Below, piece by piece: positions 12,417-23,989 of a DNA stretch of 64,000 nucleotides (positions within the stretch are counted from its first letter, which is position 1; every line of letters begins with the position of its first letter). Under the pieces are notes generated by a model. It saw only the letters and a list, made by a program, of their open reading frames with translations. It was not told where the DNA came from and searched no databases. Source of the stretch: Epiperipatus broadwayi (lineage: Eukaryota > Onychophora > Udeonychophora > Euonychophora > Peripatidae); assembly GCA_028023455.1 (NCBI GenBank), contig JAQFVV010012510.1:3633420-3697419 (forward strand). The letters run 5' to 3'. The translations under genes were made by a program, and so were the position numbers.

Positions 12417-12857
12417 AGCCAAAAAACAAAATTTACTAAAATTCTTCCACAACCATGGTTTCATGTATTAACAAATTAGACCTTTTCAAGTGAAATTCAA
12501 CTAAACATATCACATATATATCATATACAAAACCAAATAACCTTCCCATCATTCATTTCAAAAACCAACTCCCTTTAATATCAAAGGATGGCCTCAGATT
12601 CATAATATTTTATCAACAAAAATTTCTTTTACTCTCTTTTCAGTTCACTTTCTTCATAAAATATAACCTCATTAATCTCTTGAAGATATCCTTTAATGTT
12701 AAAGAAAGTTGGTTTTTGAAATGAATGATAGGAAGGTTATTTTGTTTTGTAAATGGTATGTTTTAGTTGAATTTCACTTGAAAGGAACTACTTATTAATA
12801 GATGAAACCATGGTTGTGAAGAATTTTAGTAAATTTTTTTTTGTTTTTTTTTTGGCT
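12417..12857. repeat. Fold-back element (MITE-like)
   Basis: Inverted arms of about 170 bp (12417-12590 and 12685-12857) both begin outside with a GCCAAAAAACAAAATTTACT-type end and share AACCATGGTTTCAT. The spacer is about 95 bp. A fragment of the same end occurs at 56508-56570. Confidence 0.8.
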
Positions 12858-12874
12858 TGTATTGTAATGTTACA

Positions 12875-13300
12875 TGAATTTCTATTCTATCATCATACCA
12901 TTATCAATCCATCTCCGATCTTTAGCTTCTCTTCTCCACATCATTCCTGCACATTATTTTATCCATCTCACATGTGGTCTCTTACTGGGTCTTTTACAAT
13001 CTCTTGGGATCCAGTTTAAGATTTCAATTGTCCATCTATTATCATCTCTTCTAGCAATATGTCCATCCCAATTCCACTTGTCTTTTTTTTCAATGAGTTC
13101 AGTAACACCCTGATTGTTCTCTTACCCATATATTGCATTTTCAATCTCTCCATATTTCTTCGAGTCATTTGAATTGTTCTCTTACCCATATATTGCATTT
13201 TCAATCTCTCCATACTTCTTCAAGTCATTTGAAGTCTCTGTATTGCTCTCCTATTAAGGTCCAAGTCTCAGATCCATAAGTAAGAACTATACATATATGT
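12875..13300 (-). pseudogene. RTE-type LINE C-terminal fragment
   Basis: Minus-strand reading begins with LTYGSETWTL near 13290, the RTE hallmark after the reverse transcriptase. It continues with two tandem copies of an EEIWRD-KCNIWVREQ segment, then WNWDGHIARRDDNRWTIEIL, DCKRPSKRPHVRW and CAGMMWRREAKDRRW. This is the C-terminal part of ORF2. It contains stops, a 60-bp internal duplication and a deletion near the 3' end. Confidence 0.75.
13112..13231. repeat. 60-bp tandem duplication inside the RTE fragment
   Basis: The unit beginning ATTGTTCTCTTACCCATATA is present twice head to tail with two or three differences. It duplicates 20 codons of the LINE frame without shifting it. Confidence 0.9.
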
Positions 13301-13837
13301 AAATATGTTTATATATATTAGTCCGTAAATATGCATATTTCAGTATTAATTTATTTTTGAAAAATATATTGCAAGAAGATTATACTAAATTAATATATAA
13401 TATAAATTTAAAATTAATAAAATGGTAATATTAACTTAATTGGTTAGTGTATATAATCTGAAGTAGACCTTATCAAAAATTAAGCAAGGTAATATATTAT
13501 TCAAGTGTTGAGGATAAGAATTTGTTTCCTTTATGCTATACCACTTAAATTAGGCTAAGTATGACAGCGTTATGTACTTTTGTATTAAATTAATAATTCA
13601 ACAATAATGTCAAACTTTTGATGTGTATTGCCTTCAATTTCTGCTTCATTGTTTAAGCTGTCTGGAATTTGTCATAATAAGGATTAAGCAAAAAAAAAAA
13701 TAATAATTTCACATATTCTTAAACATGATGTATTAGTTCATATATAAAAATAGATGTAGTGAATTAATAATCAGCATGGAAATTTACGATTGTTAAATAT
13801 ACAGTTTTACATCAATTAAGTCATATCTATACAGCCT

Positions 13838-14195
13838 AACATGGTTTGGCGCAACAGTAGAGCATCCGACTTGGGATCATGAAGTTCCAGGATTGATTCT
13901 GGTACTCGAACTTCTTATGAACTCCCAAGCAATAAAGCCATATGTCTTTTTTACCCTGGTAGTTTGGTGCAGTCGGTAGCGCATCCAACTTAGGATCAGA
14001 AGGTCTCAAGATCAATTCTGGCTCTCTCAGATCTGGTGCTCGAACTTATAAACTCCTAAGCAATAAATCCATATGCTGTCGGTTTGGTGCAGTTGGTAGA
14101 ACATCCAACTTAGGATCAGGAAGTCCCAGAATCAATTCTGGCACTCGCAGGTCTGGTGCTCAAACTTTATGCACTCCCAAGCAATAAAGCGATTA
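13838..14195 (+). repeat. Tandem trimer of a tRNA-like SINE unit
   Basis: Three units of about 120 bp (starting about 13838, 13967 and 14089). Each begins GGTTTGGYGCA, with a good pol III box A in unit 2 (TGGTGCAGTCGG), and has a degenerate box B (AGATCAATTCTGG). Each ends ACTCCCAAGCAATAAA. The D-arm and anticodon arm resemble a tRNA with loop CTTAGGA. Pairwise divergence is visible. Tandem rather than dispersed SINE copies are unusual. Confidence 0.7.
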
Positions 14196-14316
14196 GCATT
14201 TTATATATACAATAAAAAAAATTCTAATTATATCACATATGTAGCCATATTTAAATGACCCAGTATAATCCACATTCAAGTTGTAAATATATTTTTTTTT
14301 ATTTAATTGTTGTGTT

Positions 14317-14863
14317 TGACTGAATTGCAGGTTACAGACCTAAGCCAACAGTAATATTAAAAAAAATATGAACTGGTCATGCCGAATGACTGAAGTCACT
14401 TCCAGCTGTATATATTAGCTTGCCTCATAAATTCTAGTTATGACTCTTCTGGTTGTACTGGATAGCTTGCCTCGAGTTGGCCATAGTTGTAGCAGCTTAC
14501 AGTCCTAACGTTGACTTGCCTCGCTGTGTAGACGTATCGGTAATGACTATAGTAGAAACACCGCAGTTGAAAATGGTTTCAATAGAGAGCACCCACAGTT
14601 GTTCAGATTAGACAAACTTTATTTCTCTCTATATCTATATATATAGATTCCTTGCCTCCAAAAAGGCTGGCTATTTATTTTCAGATCCCCTATCTTACTG
14701 TAGCAATCGGATTCAGAGAGCATCATTGCTTACCCTTAGGCTATGTTAATACATTGGTCATCCTCATATTTACACATTGGTTAGCAACAACCAGTGCTCA
14801 AACTGATTAGATAAGGAAGGAATCTAGACAAATCCACTTCTGAAGGCAGGGTCAAATATGACA
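14317..14863 (-). mobile_element. Ty3/gypsy 3' LTR
   Basis: Direct repeat of 16993-17572. On the minus strand it starts TGTCATATTTGACC and ends CAATTCAGTCA, so it has the TG...CA termini of LTRs. The bases just before it on the minus strand (GGCGAGAA) suit a polypurine tract. The two LTRs differ at many positions, so the insertion is old. Confidence 0.85.
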
Positions 14864-15380
14864 TTCTCGCCATGGCTAAATTTAGCCTCGGTGAATGTAT
14901 CATCGAGATAAGCTGGACATATGTCATTCACTTTGTTGGTTTCTCAGGTTTATTGCTGTTCTTGTCTTGTTCATTATCCTTGTTTGACCTTGTCCCTGGG
15001 TGTTCATCTGGGTTGTTTCTGTCTTCGATTTGGTGGTCATTTTTGCTTGATGTACTTGTTTTTGTGTGATTCAGTTCCAATTGGTTTAAGTGGCAATGAT
15101 GTTGATACCATCTGCTGTTTGAACTATTACAGTGTGGAGTTCTTTCAGTTGTGTAATTACAGCTGGTATACATTTTGTGGATCTGTAGTTGGATCTGTAG
15201 TACATTCTACATAGAACTTGAGTGCCTATTTGTACTTTTATCTTGCTTATTTTTTTTTTCTACATATTTAGAATCAGGTTTCACAGCTGACAGATTAGTT
15301 TGCAGATGTCTATTGGTTAGCAGTATACCTTTCCATGGGCGTGTGCAGTCCACATGGAGTCTAGATCAGGGTCCTTCAGG
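14864..15380 (-). pseudogene. Gypsy pol tail remnant
   Basis: Minus frame 15173-14928 is a Ser/Asn/Asp/Lys-rich hydrophilic stretch ending next to the 3' LTR, as pol C-termini often do. No reverse transcriptase, RNase H or integrase motif is visible between here and the protease, so about 3 kb of pol appears deleted. The function of this tail is not recognised. Confidence 0.45.
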
Positions 15381-15790
15381 TTTAGGCCACTGAAGTGTTC
15401 TGCCCTTTGCTGGCGTGTTTTGATTTATTTTGCTTAATGTTGTGACCTGATTCACTTTTGTCACTGCAAAACCTAAGTGACTGAACCAATTATGGCCTAG
15501 TAAATTACTATGATCACCTGATGTCACCACCTGTAGTAGGTGCAAAGTCTTAATAGGCATAGTAATTTTAACTGTTGTTTGGCCCAACCATTTAATTTTA
15601 TTGCCCTGGTAGTCAGATTGGCTTGCTGCTAAGATGCAGCTTACATTTATTATTCTTATTAATGATAGCCCAGGTCTTTTTTGAAACAATTGACACTGCA
15701 GACCCTGTGTCCAGTTCCATTGTGACTGGTGCATCATTAATTATAATATGTATAAATCCAGGCTGATCATCTTTAACACGATTTATACAG
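15381..15790 (-). pseudogene. Gypsy retroviral-type aspartic protease relic
   Basis: Minus frame reads MELDTGSAVSIVSKKTW at 15720-15670, containing the DTG active site of retropepsin-like proteases that cleave Gag-Pol. Stops follow within 40 codons. Lies directly after the zinc knuckles, the normal gag-pro order. Confidence 0.8.
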
Positions 15791-15850
15791 GCAACTTGTT
15801 TATTTTTTTTATAATTGCTTTTGCTGTTTATGAAATGGGTCTTTCCATTC

Positions 15851-16060
15851 TCATATTGGCTGTTTTTTTAATTTGTAGCAAGCAGTCTTTATATGTCTGA
15901 CCTGCTTGCAAAATGTACACATCGTATAGCAGTGCAGGCATTCTCTATGTATGTGCAATTGTTCATTGCATCTATAGCAATGCATTAGACTATTTGACGC
16001 TAAATTACCTGAGCTGTTGGAGTATCTGACTGACCCAGTATTATGCTCAATTTTTTGCAC
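15851..16060 (-). pseudogene. Gypsy nucleocapsid with two CCHC zinc knuckles
   Basis: Minus frame contains CYRCNEQLHIHREC and CTFCKQVRHIKTAC, both exact C-x2-C-x4-H-x4-C knuckles that bind element RNA during packaging. It ends with a basic tail. Overlaps the preceding gag frame by 61 bp, which marks a frameshift in an originally single gag ORF. Confidence 0.85.
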
Positions 16061-16599
16061 ATCATAATTAATAATTTTTTTAATGGCATTGCCTGACTAG
16101 CTATAGATTCTATTAGTACTGCTTGGCCCACATCCATTTTTACATCTAAATCTGACATCATCAGCATTTTAACTCTCAAATTGTGATTGGTTATGCCGCA
16201 AATAAAAAAATCACAAAGTGCTTCATTCAGGAAATCTTTGAATTCACACTTTTTTGCCAATGATCGAATTCGTATTGCAAACTCTAGCTTTCTCCCCCTG
16301 TTCTTACACGGAGAAGTTGAAATAATATCTCTGCATTATTATCAAGGGTTTGGGGGGGAGGGATAATCTGTGAGAGGTGTTAATGTTTCAAAATCTGGGT
16401 CAGTTGGTGTTTTTACTGTAGATTGAGATTTCAGTATCTCATAAGTTTGAGGACCTATTATGGTCATTAATGCAGCTAATTTTACCTCAGGCTTCTTGAT
16501 CTGTTTAGCCTGTAGACAAAATAATTGCTCTTTATAGTTTGACCAGCCTTCAAGATGGGCTGGATCAAAAGCTTCCATGGAGCCAATAGAATTAGCCAT
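16000..16599 (-). pseudogene. Gypsy gag (capsid region), frameshifted
   Basis: Minus strand frame 16599-16342 starts MANSIGSMEAFDPAH and continues WSNYKEQLFCLQAKQI and IGPQTYEILKS, the N-terminal gag signature of Ty3/gypsy elements (F-D-P, W-x2-Y, Y-x2-L). The second part, 16260-16000, continues FKDFLNEALCDFFICGITN. A frame break separates them at about 16262-16341. Capsid protein of an LTR retrotransposon, not functional here. Confidence 0.8.
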
Positions 16600-16992
16600 T
16601 TTTTAATTTTTGGTTTCTTCATAAAAAAAACAAAGTACCGATTTTTATTTTTATGAGTGGAGTTTGTATGGCCCAGTGAATCTAACAATCCACTAGGGAG
16701 TGCTTTCGTCACTTTGTTACAAGATACACACTCATGATTGGTTTATGGTTTTAATTGATGCATCTATTATTTTGCAGTTAATTTTTCTTCGAACAGATCT
16801 AAATGACAGAATTTTATCACCGTTTTATAAATATGACAAATCTATTTTCTTTGCACGCGTATTTTTTCCAAACTGTCAAATCTGATTTTTCAGGCAGATT
16901 AGTCTAACTGCATGCTCATGTGTTTACTGTGTTTTTGCAGTCAATGGGGGGGAAATATTCCTTTCATCTGACTGTGCCAAATCTGTGGTGCT

Positions 16993-17572
16993 TGTCTGAA
17001 TTGCAGATTACAGACTCAAACCACCAGTAATATCAAAAAAATATGAACTGGTCATGCCGAATTACTGAACTCCCAGCTGTATATATTGGCTTGCCTCGTG
17101 AGTTCTATTCAAGACTTCCAGCTGTAGTGAACAGTTTGCTTCGAGTCAGCCATAGTCATAAAAGTTTCCAGTCCTATCATGAACTTGCTTCACTGCATCG
17201 AAATATCGGTAATGACTATAGTAGAAACACCTTCCAGTTGAAAGTGGTTTCAATAGAGAGCAGGTTCAGCCATTCAGGTTCTCTTTCTATATATATATAG
17301 ATTTCTTGCCTCCAAAAAGGCTTTGCCAGATCTCCTACCTTACTGCAGCAATCGGATTTAGAGAGCATCATTGGCTATTGGCCCATAGTAACCAATGGTA
17401 GGATTTTATGCACATATTTACACATTGGCCATACTTATGTTTTACCTTTAGGCTATGTTTATTCATTAGTCATCCACATGTTTACACATTTGTTAGTGAC
17501 AAATGTTCAAACTCATTAGATAAGGAAGGAATCTGGACTAGTCCACTTCTGAAGGCAAGGTAAGATATGACC
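16993..17572 (-). mobile_element. Ty3/gypsy 5' LTR
   Basis: Partner of 14317-14863. Shared blocks include ATATGAACTGGTCATGCCGA, GGTAATGACTATAGTAGAAA and TTGCCTCCAAAAAGGCT. It lies upstream of gag on the minus strand. The terminal TGTCA is mutated to GGTCA here. Confidence 0.85.
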
Positions 17573-20074
17573 TCAAATTACTTTGAAAGTATATAGTAAA
17601 AATCAATGAAAAATGAATAAACAATGCCTGATCACATGAAAAATTAAATCTAAGATGAATCTTAAAGAAAACATTTTTATATTTATTTCTTCCAAAACAA
17701 AAAAAAAAAGATGAAAAGAAAACAAATTTAATTTTCAAAAAAATTAATATTATGAAAATAAAATAAGTACATTTAAGTTAATGTATTTTTAGTGTCATTT
17801 AAAATAAATATAATAGACCATCGTATGTATTATTTTCCACATAAACAAAACTTATTTTTTACTTCTGAAATAGTTTGAATTTATTTTTTTGATTTTCACC
17901 CTTTTTGGGGGGAGGGGGGGCGGGGGCTAAATGAAAGTAATAGATTTACAATTTGAATTCACATTTATGTTGGGTTTTTTTTTTAAAAAATAAATAAATA
18001 AGGCTTTTACACAATGCATGCTATGTTCTTTTCATTTCCTAGACATGACAGTGTTTAGTCCTTAAATCATGTCTGCTACTAAAAAAAAAAGAAATATAAT
18101 AGCTTTAAATATAAACTCTACTAAATTGATGTATTAGTGTGTTTGCAGATGGATAGATCTTCACTTTATGTATGTAGAGATATAAATTTAATTTTTCCAT
18201 TTAAAAACAAAGCACATTATTAAAATATTGACTAAAAGCCAAAATGAGAAATCTTAATTATAAGATTCTACTCATAGTTTTGAATACTGATTGAGTGTTT
18301 ATTACTAACAATTGTTAGTATTTGGAAAAGTTTAAATAAAGTTTAACATTTTCTAGACATTCAACATTTAATGATAGATGATGGAAATAGTCCAACATAT
18401 TATCACATCTAAAATGCTATCATCACAAACCTTCAGGAATAACTGCAAGTTTTAACTTTCAGTTTTGTAAGAAGTAAACCATTTTCTGTTAAATGGAATT
18501 CCAACAATGATACAGCATGCGCAGGTTGACTCTCACTAGAATGGCCACAATTTGCTCAGCAACACTGTGCTAGTTGTACTTCAAAATTCATCAATTTTAG
18601 TCAGTTTATTTTATTACAGAGTCATAGTAAGACTATAAATAAAATAAAACAATATATTACTGAAAGGTCTGCGTATGAAAATGTATATGTAAATAAAAGA
18701 TTATTTTTGTAAATACACATGGATTTTTTTCACTTTAATAGCATTCTATTAGTTGGAGAAAATTACTCTAGAAATTGACTTGAGAGATTGTCCTAAATTA
18801 TAGATTAAATTAGAATAGAATCAGTATGCAAATAATGCTAATTGCATACAAATAAGGAGAGAGGAAGTAGTTAAAATTGTTAGACTGGATTAAAGTTATT
18901 ATTGATTTGAAGTGATAACAGATCAGTAGTAGAGTGTAGCTCAATGATACACTAGTAAAGCAGCTAGCAGTGATTAAATCTAAAATGGAATGGTGGCAAG
19001 CGAGAAGCAGTTATTTATTTGTGCATTGAAAAGGTTATTACCAGTGAAAGGTGGTAATTACAGAAGCTTAACCAAACTGCAGAAAGAAGTTGGAAGCAGA
19101 GATAACCAATATCAATGTATAAATTGTGAGTGCCGATGTAAGCACTAATATTGTGAAACCTAATAGTTTTATCCTATATGTGAAGTTATATATGCTTATT
19201 TGTGTATCAAGAGACATTTGATTTGAAAGCACAAATGTAATAACTGAATTATTCATCTGAGGACAAATAAATAGCATATGAATATTAAGGAACTATTATC
19301 TTTTTATGTTGTTTTTACCATATTATTATTGTTATAAAATAAATCTTGTTATATATATATTTCGAAGTATATTGTTTATTTATTTAACTCCCTGATTAGT
19401 CTTTGGAGACTTTCTGGACACGGCAGTTATGAATATATTTAATAAATAAAATTCCAGCCACTGTTTTTTTTTTTATAAAACTTTTTTCTTATTGTTTCTG
19501 AATCTGAAAAATTAATACTATACAGTACTAGGAAAGTTAAATATCATTCTGACATTTCAAACCATTTATCATGGCTTTTTAAAAAGGATATAGATAAATA
19601 CAAAGTAATGCAAAAATGTACAACAAAATAAATGTCTAAAAAAAAAAAAATGAAAAAAACATTTTTTTCAAATATACAAAATAAAAATAATATTAGAAAG
19701 CATTTATTTTTTCTTATTAAAAAAAAAGTTTTTCTTTCCAAGTAATTAAAAAAAAAAAAAATTGCTTATATGTGTGTGTGGGGTTTTTTTTTAACATGTT
19801 GGTAATAAGTAATATCTTTAAAAAATGTTTTTTTTAGTATATATTTTTCATTTATTCAGACATTTTATAATAAATTTACATTAATTAATTGTATTTATAT
19901 CCTTGAAAAAGGCTGTAACAAATGGTTGAAACTTAAGGATGATCTTTAATTTTCATATTAATTTTTTCATTTAGTAAACAATAAAATAGTTTTTTTTTTT
20001 TAAATTATTGTTGGAATTTTCCTTTCTAATTATGATTTGAGTCATATTTAATTAAAAAAAATGTATGCCAAGAT
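17573..20074. other. AT-rich intron sequence, no recognised feature
   Basis: Many homopolymer runs (for example a G-rich run near 17907-17925 and A runs near 17698). At 19898-19935 a PLE-like tail motif (CTTGAAAAAGGCTGT, then GGTTGAAACTTAAGG) could be a decayed hammerhead, but the core is poor. Confidence 0.4.
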
Positions 20075-20165
20075 TTTTTTTGGCAATACTGTATGGAGAG
20101 TTTTGCCTGTTTTAATAACAGTTAAAAGCAAGCATAAGAAATGGTGATCATGTGATGTTTATTGA
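20075..20165 (+). repeat. Family B outer end, isolated fragment
   Basis: Begins GGCAATACTGTATGGAGAGT and continues through TTTTGCCTGTTTTAATAACA to GGTGATCATGTGATG, the outer end of family B seen at 27.4, 46.8, 49.7, 50.2 and 62.0 kb. No ribozyme part. Confidence 0.7.
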
Positions 20166-20340
20166 TTTAAATTTTCAGTTACACATGTTTTTTTTTAAAA
20201 AATATCTATGTATTTTACCTGTATTTTTTTTTTTTACTTTCATGACTTATATTTGGTACCTTAATTTTCATGCAATTATCCAGATGGGTTTTCTGGAGAA
20301 AAAAAAATCTGTTATCAATTCTTAGACCTAAGATATATTT

Positions 20341-20650
20341 GATCTTTTCTTTTAAATTTACAAATAGCCTTGTTTTTTTGAAAAAGTATTTTTAACCTAG
20401 ATAGCAATTGATTATAAGATAGAACTATTTTTACATTTTACAAAAACTATGCCCACATATTACTTTTTTCAAGGATAATTAATATCTAGATGTTTGATCT
20501 TTTTTTTTTTAAATTTACAAATAGTTTTGTTTTTTGAAAAAGTACTTTAACTTAGATAGCCATCGATTATAAGTAAGAACTTTACATTTTACAAAAACCA
20601 TGCCCATGTATTACTTTTGCAAGGTTAATTAATATCTTCTAGATGTTTGC
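20341..20650. repeat. 155-bp tandem duplication
   Basis: Units 20341-20495 and 20496-20650 are about 90% alike by eye. Shared words include TTTACAAAAACYATGCCCA and AAATTTACAAATAG. No coding content. Confidence 0.85.
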
Positions 20651-20929
20651 AGTTTACAGACAGAATAATATTAATCCAGAACCCCTGTAATTAGACTTCT
20701 ATTATTTGGGCAAAATTATAGTGATTTTTGACTTTTGATAGCTATCTGTTGTATTATTTTAGCATGAATTATAATTTAGCTAAATAACATTTCTTAATAA
20801 TTTATGGAAACAGTAAAAAATATATACTATGTACATACATTTTGCACTGAATTATTGCAAGATTCATTTTTTAATTGCTTTAAACATTTTAAATTTTCCT
20901 AGCTAAAAAAAAAATACTTGTGATTTGAT

Positions 20930-21340
20930 GTACATGGTTCTAGCATGGCTGGTCTGCAGATTGGGTGGTTGGGGTTTGGTGGGCTTGGACCCTGGACCTT
21001 GTGGCCTGTTGTGGCAGTTGGTGAAATGCTGAATGTCTGCCTATCTGGCTGAAGCAAGTGGGTCTTACGCTTTGGAGTCCAGGGAATGGGGATCATTGGA
21101 CTTATGATGACTTCACCGTGGTTGGGCCATGTTGACCAATATACAAATAGACATGTAACTAGATTATATTAATATTTCCATGTAAAGATTTGTCACTGCA
21201 TGTAAATCTTTTTGTAAACTTAGGGAATAATTGATCTAACTTTGAAAATTGAATATATTGTAATCTGTAACTGGGAAGGAGATTCAAAATTGTTTTGTAA
21301 TCTTAAGTATAATAAAGGTTGCTTTGAAAATAAAAATTAA
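20930..21340. other. GC-richer block, possible LINE 3' region
   Basis: 20935-21135 is G-rich on the plus strand (words such as GGTGGGCTTGGACCCTGG), unlike all its surroundings, and is followed by AATAAAGG at about 21312. Neither strand gives a recognisable protein. It could be the 3' UTR of a LINE or a processed non-coding RNA. Confidence 0.3.
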
Positions 21341-21433
21341 AAACTTTATACATTGTGTGGCAAAATAAGAAAAGGTTAGGTAAGAATAAAAATAAAAAAA
21401 TTTAAATGAGTTTACACACACAAATCCAACACC

Positions 21434-21570
21434 TCTCACTAATGAAAGCTACAAGCTAGAAACTAATCTGGGAATATTGGATAAGTAGGCACTAGATAAT
21501 GATTTTATGCACCATACTTTTTGCATCCATTGATTACTGTGGCTAGCACTGGGTAGCATTACTGGCAGGC
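21434..21570 (+). repeat. Family B arm with dead hammerhead
   Basis: Family B sequence from the ribozyme to the inner part of the outer end. The hammerhead at 21434-21473 keeps stem I (TCTCA/TGGGA), an AGCT/AGCT stem II and GAAA, but the core is CTAATGA (G5 to A), and GTC is ATC. It runs straight into the LINE fragment that follows. Confidence 0.65.
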
Positions 21571-22165
21571 AGCAAGATGAGTGGAAAAGATAGTATGGTA
21601 TGCAGAAGATTTGGCAAAGAATGGGATAGAGGAATAGATGCATTAATAAAAAATAGGGAACTAGAGAGATGGAGAACTAATACAAAGAGCAAAAAGAGTT
21701 TCAATATATATAGAAGTAAACAGAATATTGGGTGTGATTTAATTTACGATAATAGCAACGAAAGTAGTTTATTGGATCATTAGACATAAATGGAGAACTG
21801 TGGAGATTTAGTCTGCAAGTTATGTAAGGAAGGCATGCAAAATATTAGGTATCTTGTAATTAAATGTAGATACTTACAAGCAGAAAGTGTACAAGTAATA
21901 TTGTGGGAAAATAAATATAAACAAAGTGATTATACAGAAAGTGGGTTTCTGGTTTTTATGCTTGGTTTGGAAAAAGATAAGGGGGATTTAGATATAAAAG
22001 CCATAGAGGACAAAGATGATGTTGTTGAAGTAGGATGAAGCAGGATAGAGAAGAATATGGGAAAACCCTAGGGTTGGGAATGGAAAAGGAAGGTAAAATG
22101 GATAACAGGTTTGTCTGGGCATAGGGCTGAGAGATTCCTGACTTCAATAAAGGAACAGCCATATC
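21571..22165 (+). pseudogene. LINE 3' fragment with zinc-ribbon (zf-RVT) motif
   Basis: Plus frames 21577-21783 and 21790-22038 give RELERWRTNTKSKKSFNIYR, then CKLCKEGMQNIRYLVIKC, a C-x2-C-x8-H-x4-C zinc motif with His changed to Tyr, then DYTESGFLVFMLGLEKDKGD. Such motifs follow the reverse transcriptase at LINE C-termini. A frame break and a stop lie at 21781. Closely related to 41545-42180, which keeps the His. Both copies are joined to family B at the same point. Confidence 0.7.
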
Positions 22166-22169
22166 TCAT

Positions 22170-23385
22170 TACAGTTTTAATATACAAATGTGTAGAATGT
22201 TTGCATTGAACTATTTAGACTCATCCCACAATAAATGAAATATTTATATAAAACTTCCACTTTCCTATACATTCTTGAACCAAGTAAAAACAACTAGAAC
22301 AGACAAATGACTTTTTATATGCATTTCATTCTTAACCAGTACTCTTTACTTGACCTGATGCACAATCTTTTTATATCTATTCATTATGTATTTAATATTA
22401 TCAATACATATACATTAAGCTATATTTAAAGTTTACATTTTGATTTATAAATGTCAAACTTTCTGCACTCAAATTTAACGCCAACCACTTCAGATAAATA
22501 CATTAATGATTTTTACTAATCATTTGCCAACTGAAGAGTGCAAGCTTAGTGTGAGATATATTTTGAAGATTATTTGTCTTTTTCAGAAATCTTTATTCAT
22601 ATGTTCCAAGAATGTATGTGATGGAGTGGAAGTTTTAAGCATATCTAAGAAGATAGTGGAAAACAAAGAGATGAAGTTGGGATTATTCCATGTGCTTGTG
22701 TATAATAAAAAACATTAATCTTTAATTGGAGTTTATATCTGGGCTAGATATAATCTCTAATTTAATAAGTGATTAATAATACTCATTAATATATTTATCT
22801 GAAGTGATTGGTATCAAAGTTGTGGGTACAGAAAATTTGACACTTGTAAATCAAAATGTAATAATATTATAAGTTGTACTATTGTTAAACTTTTTTTTTT
22901 TGCAGGTATTTTTTTAAAAGTAAATCTTGTATTTCTGAAATTTTAGTTGGGTAGTTGAAAATAATTTTTGATATTGTGATTGTCTAGATGTTAACTGGTT
23001 TTTAATGATTAGTAAGATATATATTTAATCTAATATTTATTGCATTCATAAATAATTAATTATTGATTCCAAATTATTTTAATCCGTTCACTTACACTAT
23101 ATGAGATTTTGATGGGTCAATTGCATTTCTTTTGATTACTGCATCAGTGACTTTTAATATTTAAATCGAAAATACATGATTCTATTCAAGAAAGAAGGGA
23201 TTTAAACACTAGAAAAACATTTATTTACATATATATTACAAATAATCTGCCAGGAATTTTATCCCATGAAACTAATTATATAAATGATTATTATATGCAA
23301 TTCTTAAAATTAGAAATGAGCTATTTAATAGAGATTTAAAAATAATAATAAAACTCTTGAAAAAAACTTACATGTTTATTTATAA
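22170..23385. other. No recognised feature
   Basis: AT-rich. The open frame at 22506-22718 has no recognisable similarity and is treated as chance. Confidence 0.4.
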
Positions 23386-23389
23386 TTAG

Positions 23390-23575
23390 AAGGGGTTTGA
23401 ACTCAGACTTTCAAGCTCTCTACAGTTATCTACTCCATCTTATACAACTGATATATATATATGACCATATACATGTGAAAAAGATAAATAATCACCAATG
23501 TATGTATTTTGTGCTGACTCAGCACTCATCAGTTAGTCTAGATCATCATCTCCCACACATACATTAAGTTCAGTG
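23390..23575 (-). repeat. Family A fragment
   Basis: Outer end of family A (GGGTTTGAACTCAGACTTTC) through the hammerhead to about 23575, single arm only. Confidence 0.75.
23495..23536 (-). ncRNA. Family A hammerhead, inactive copy
   Basis: CTGATGA intact and a perfect 5-bp stem II (GTGCT/AGCAC), but GAAA has become AAAA, removing G12, a catalytic base. Stem I has one mismatch. Confidence 0.6.
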
Positions 23576-23989
23576 TAGACAATTAAATATGTTTAATTAT
23601 AATTTATAGATAGTCTTACAGAAATAAATTCCATGAAGCAAATTACTATATATAAACAATTATATGTAAATATAAAATGCATATTTAGATAGAGATAATT
23701 TATCAAAGATATATCAAAATATGCTTATTTTTGACATATAGTGGATATATTAATTATATGTAAATGTGTTTTATAATTACAGATGTTTAAATTATTCTTT
23801 CAGGCAAACATGGCAGCTCAATTTGGTATATGAATTACCCAGTGTTACATGCAACTAAATAATGTTAATTCCATTCAGTTGATTATTCATTTCATTCCAT
23901 TACATATAGCTATCCAAAATGATCAGGGTATACCACAATGAGTAATAACTGATTGTAGGTGATAGCTTAGAGGAAGAAATAGTTTGGGA

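Noticed and set aside
16993-17000. A defined primer-binding site next to the gypsy 5' LTR
   Set aside because: The adjoining sequence did not convincingly match a tRNA 3' end, so none is annotated.
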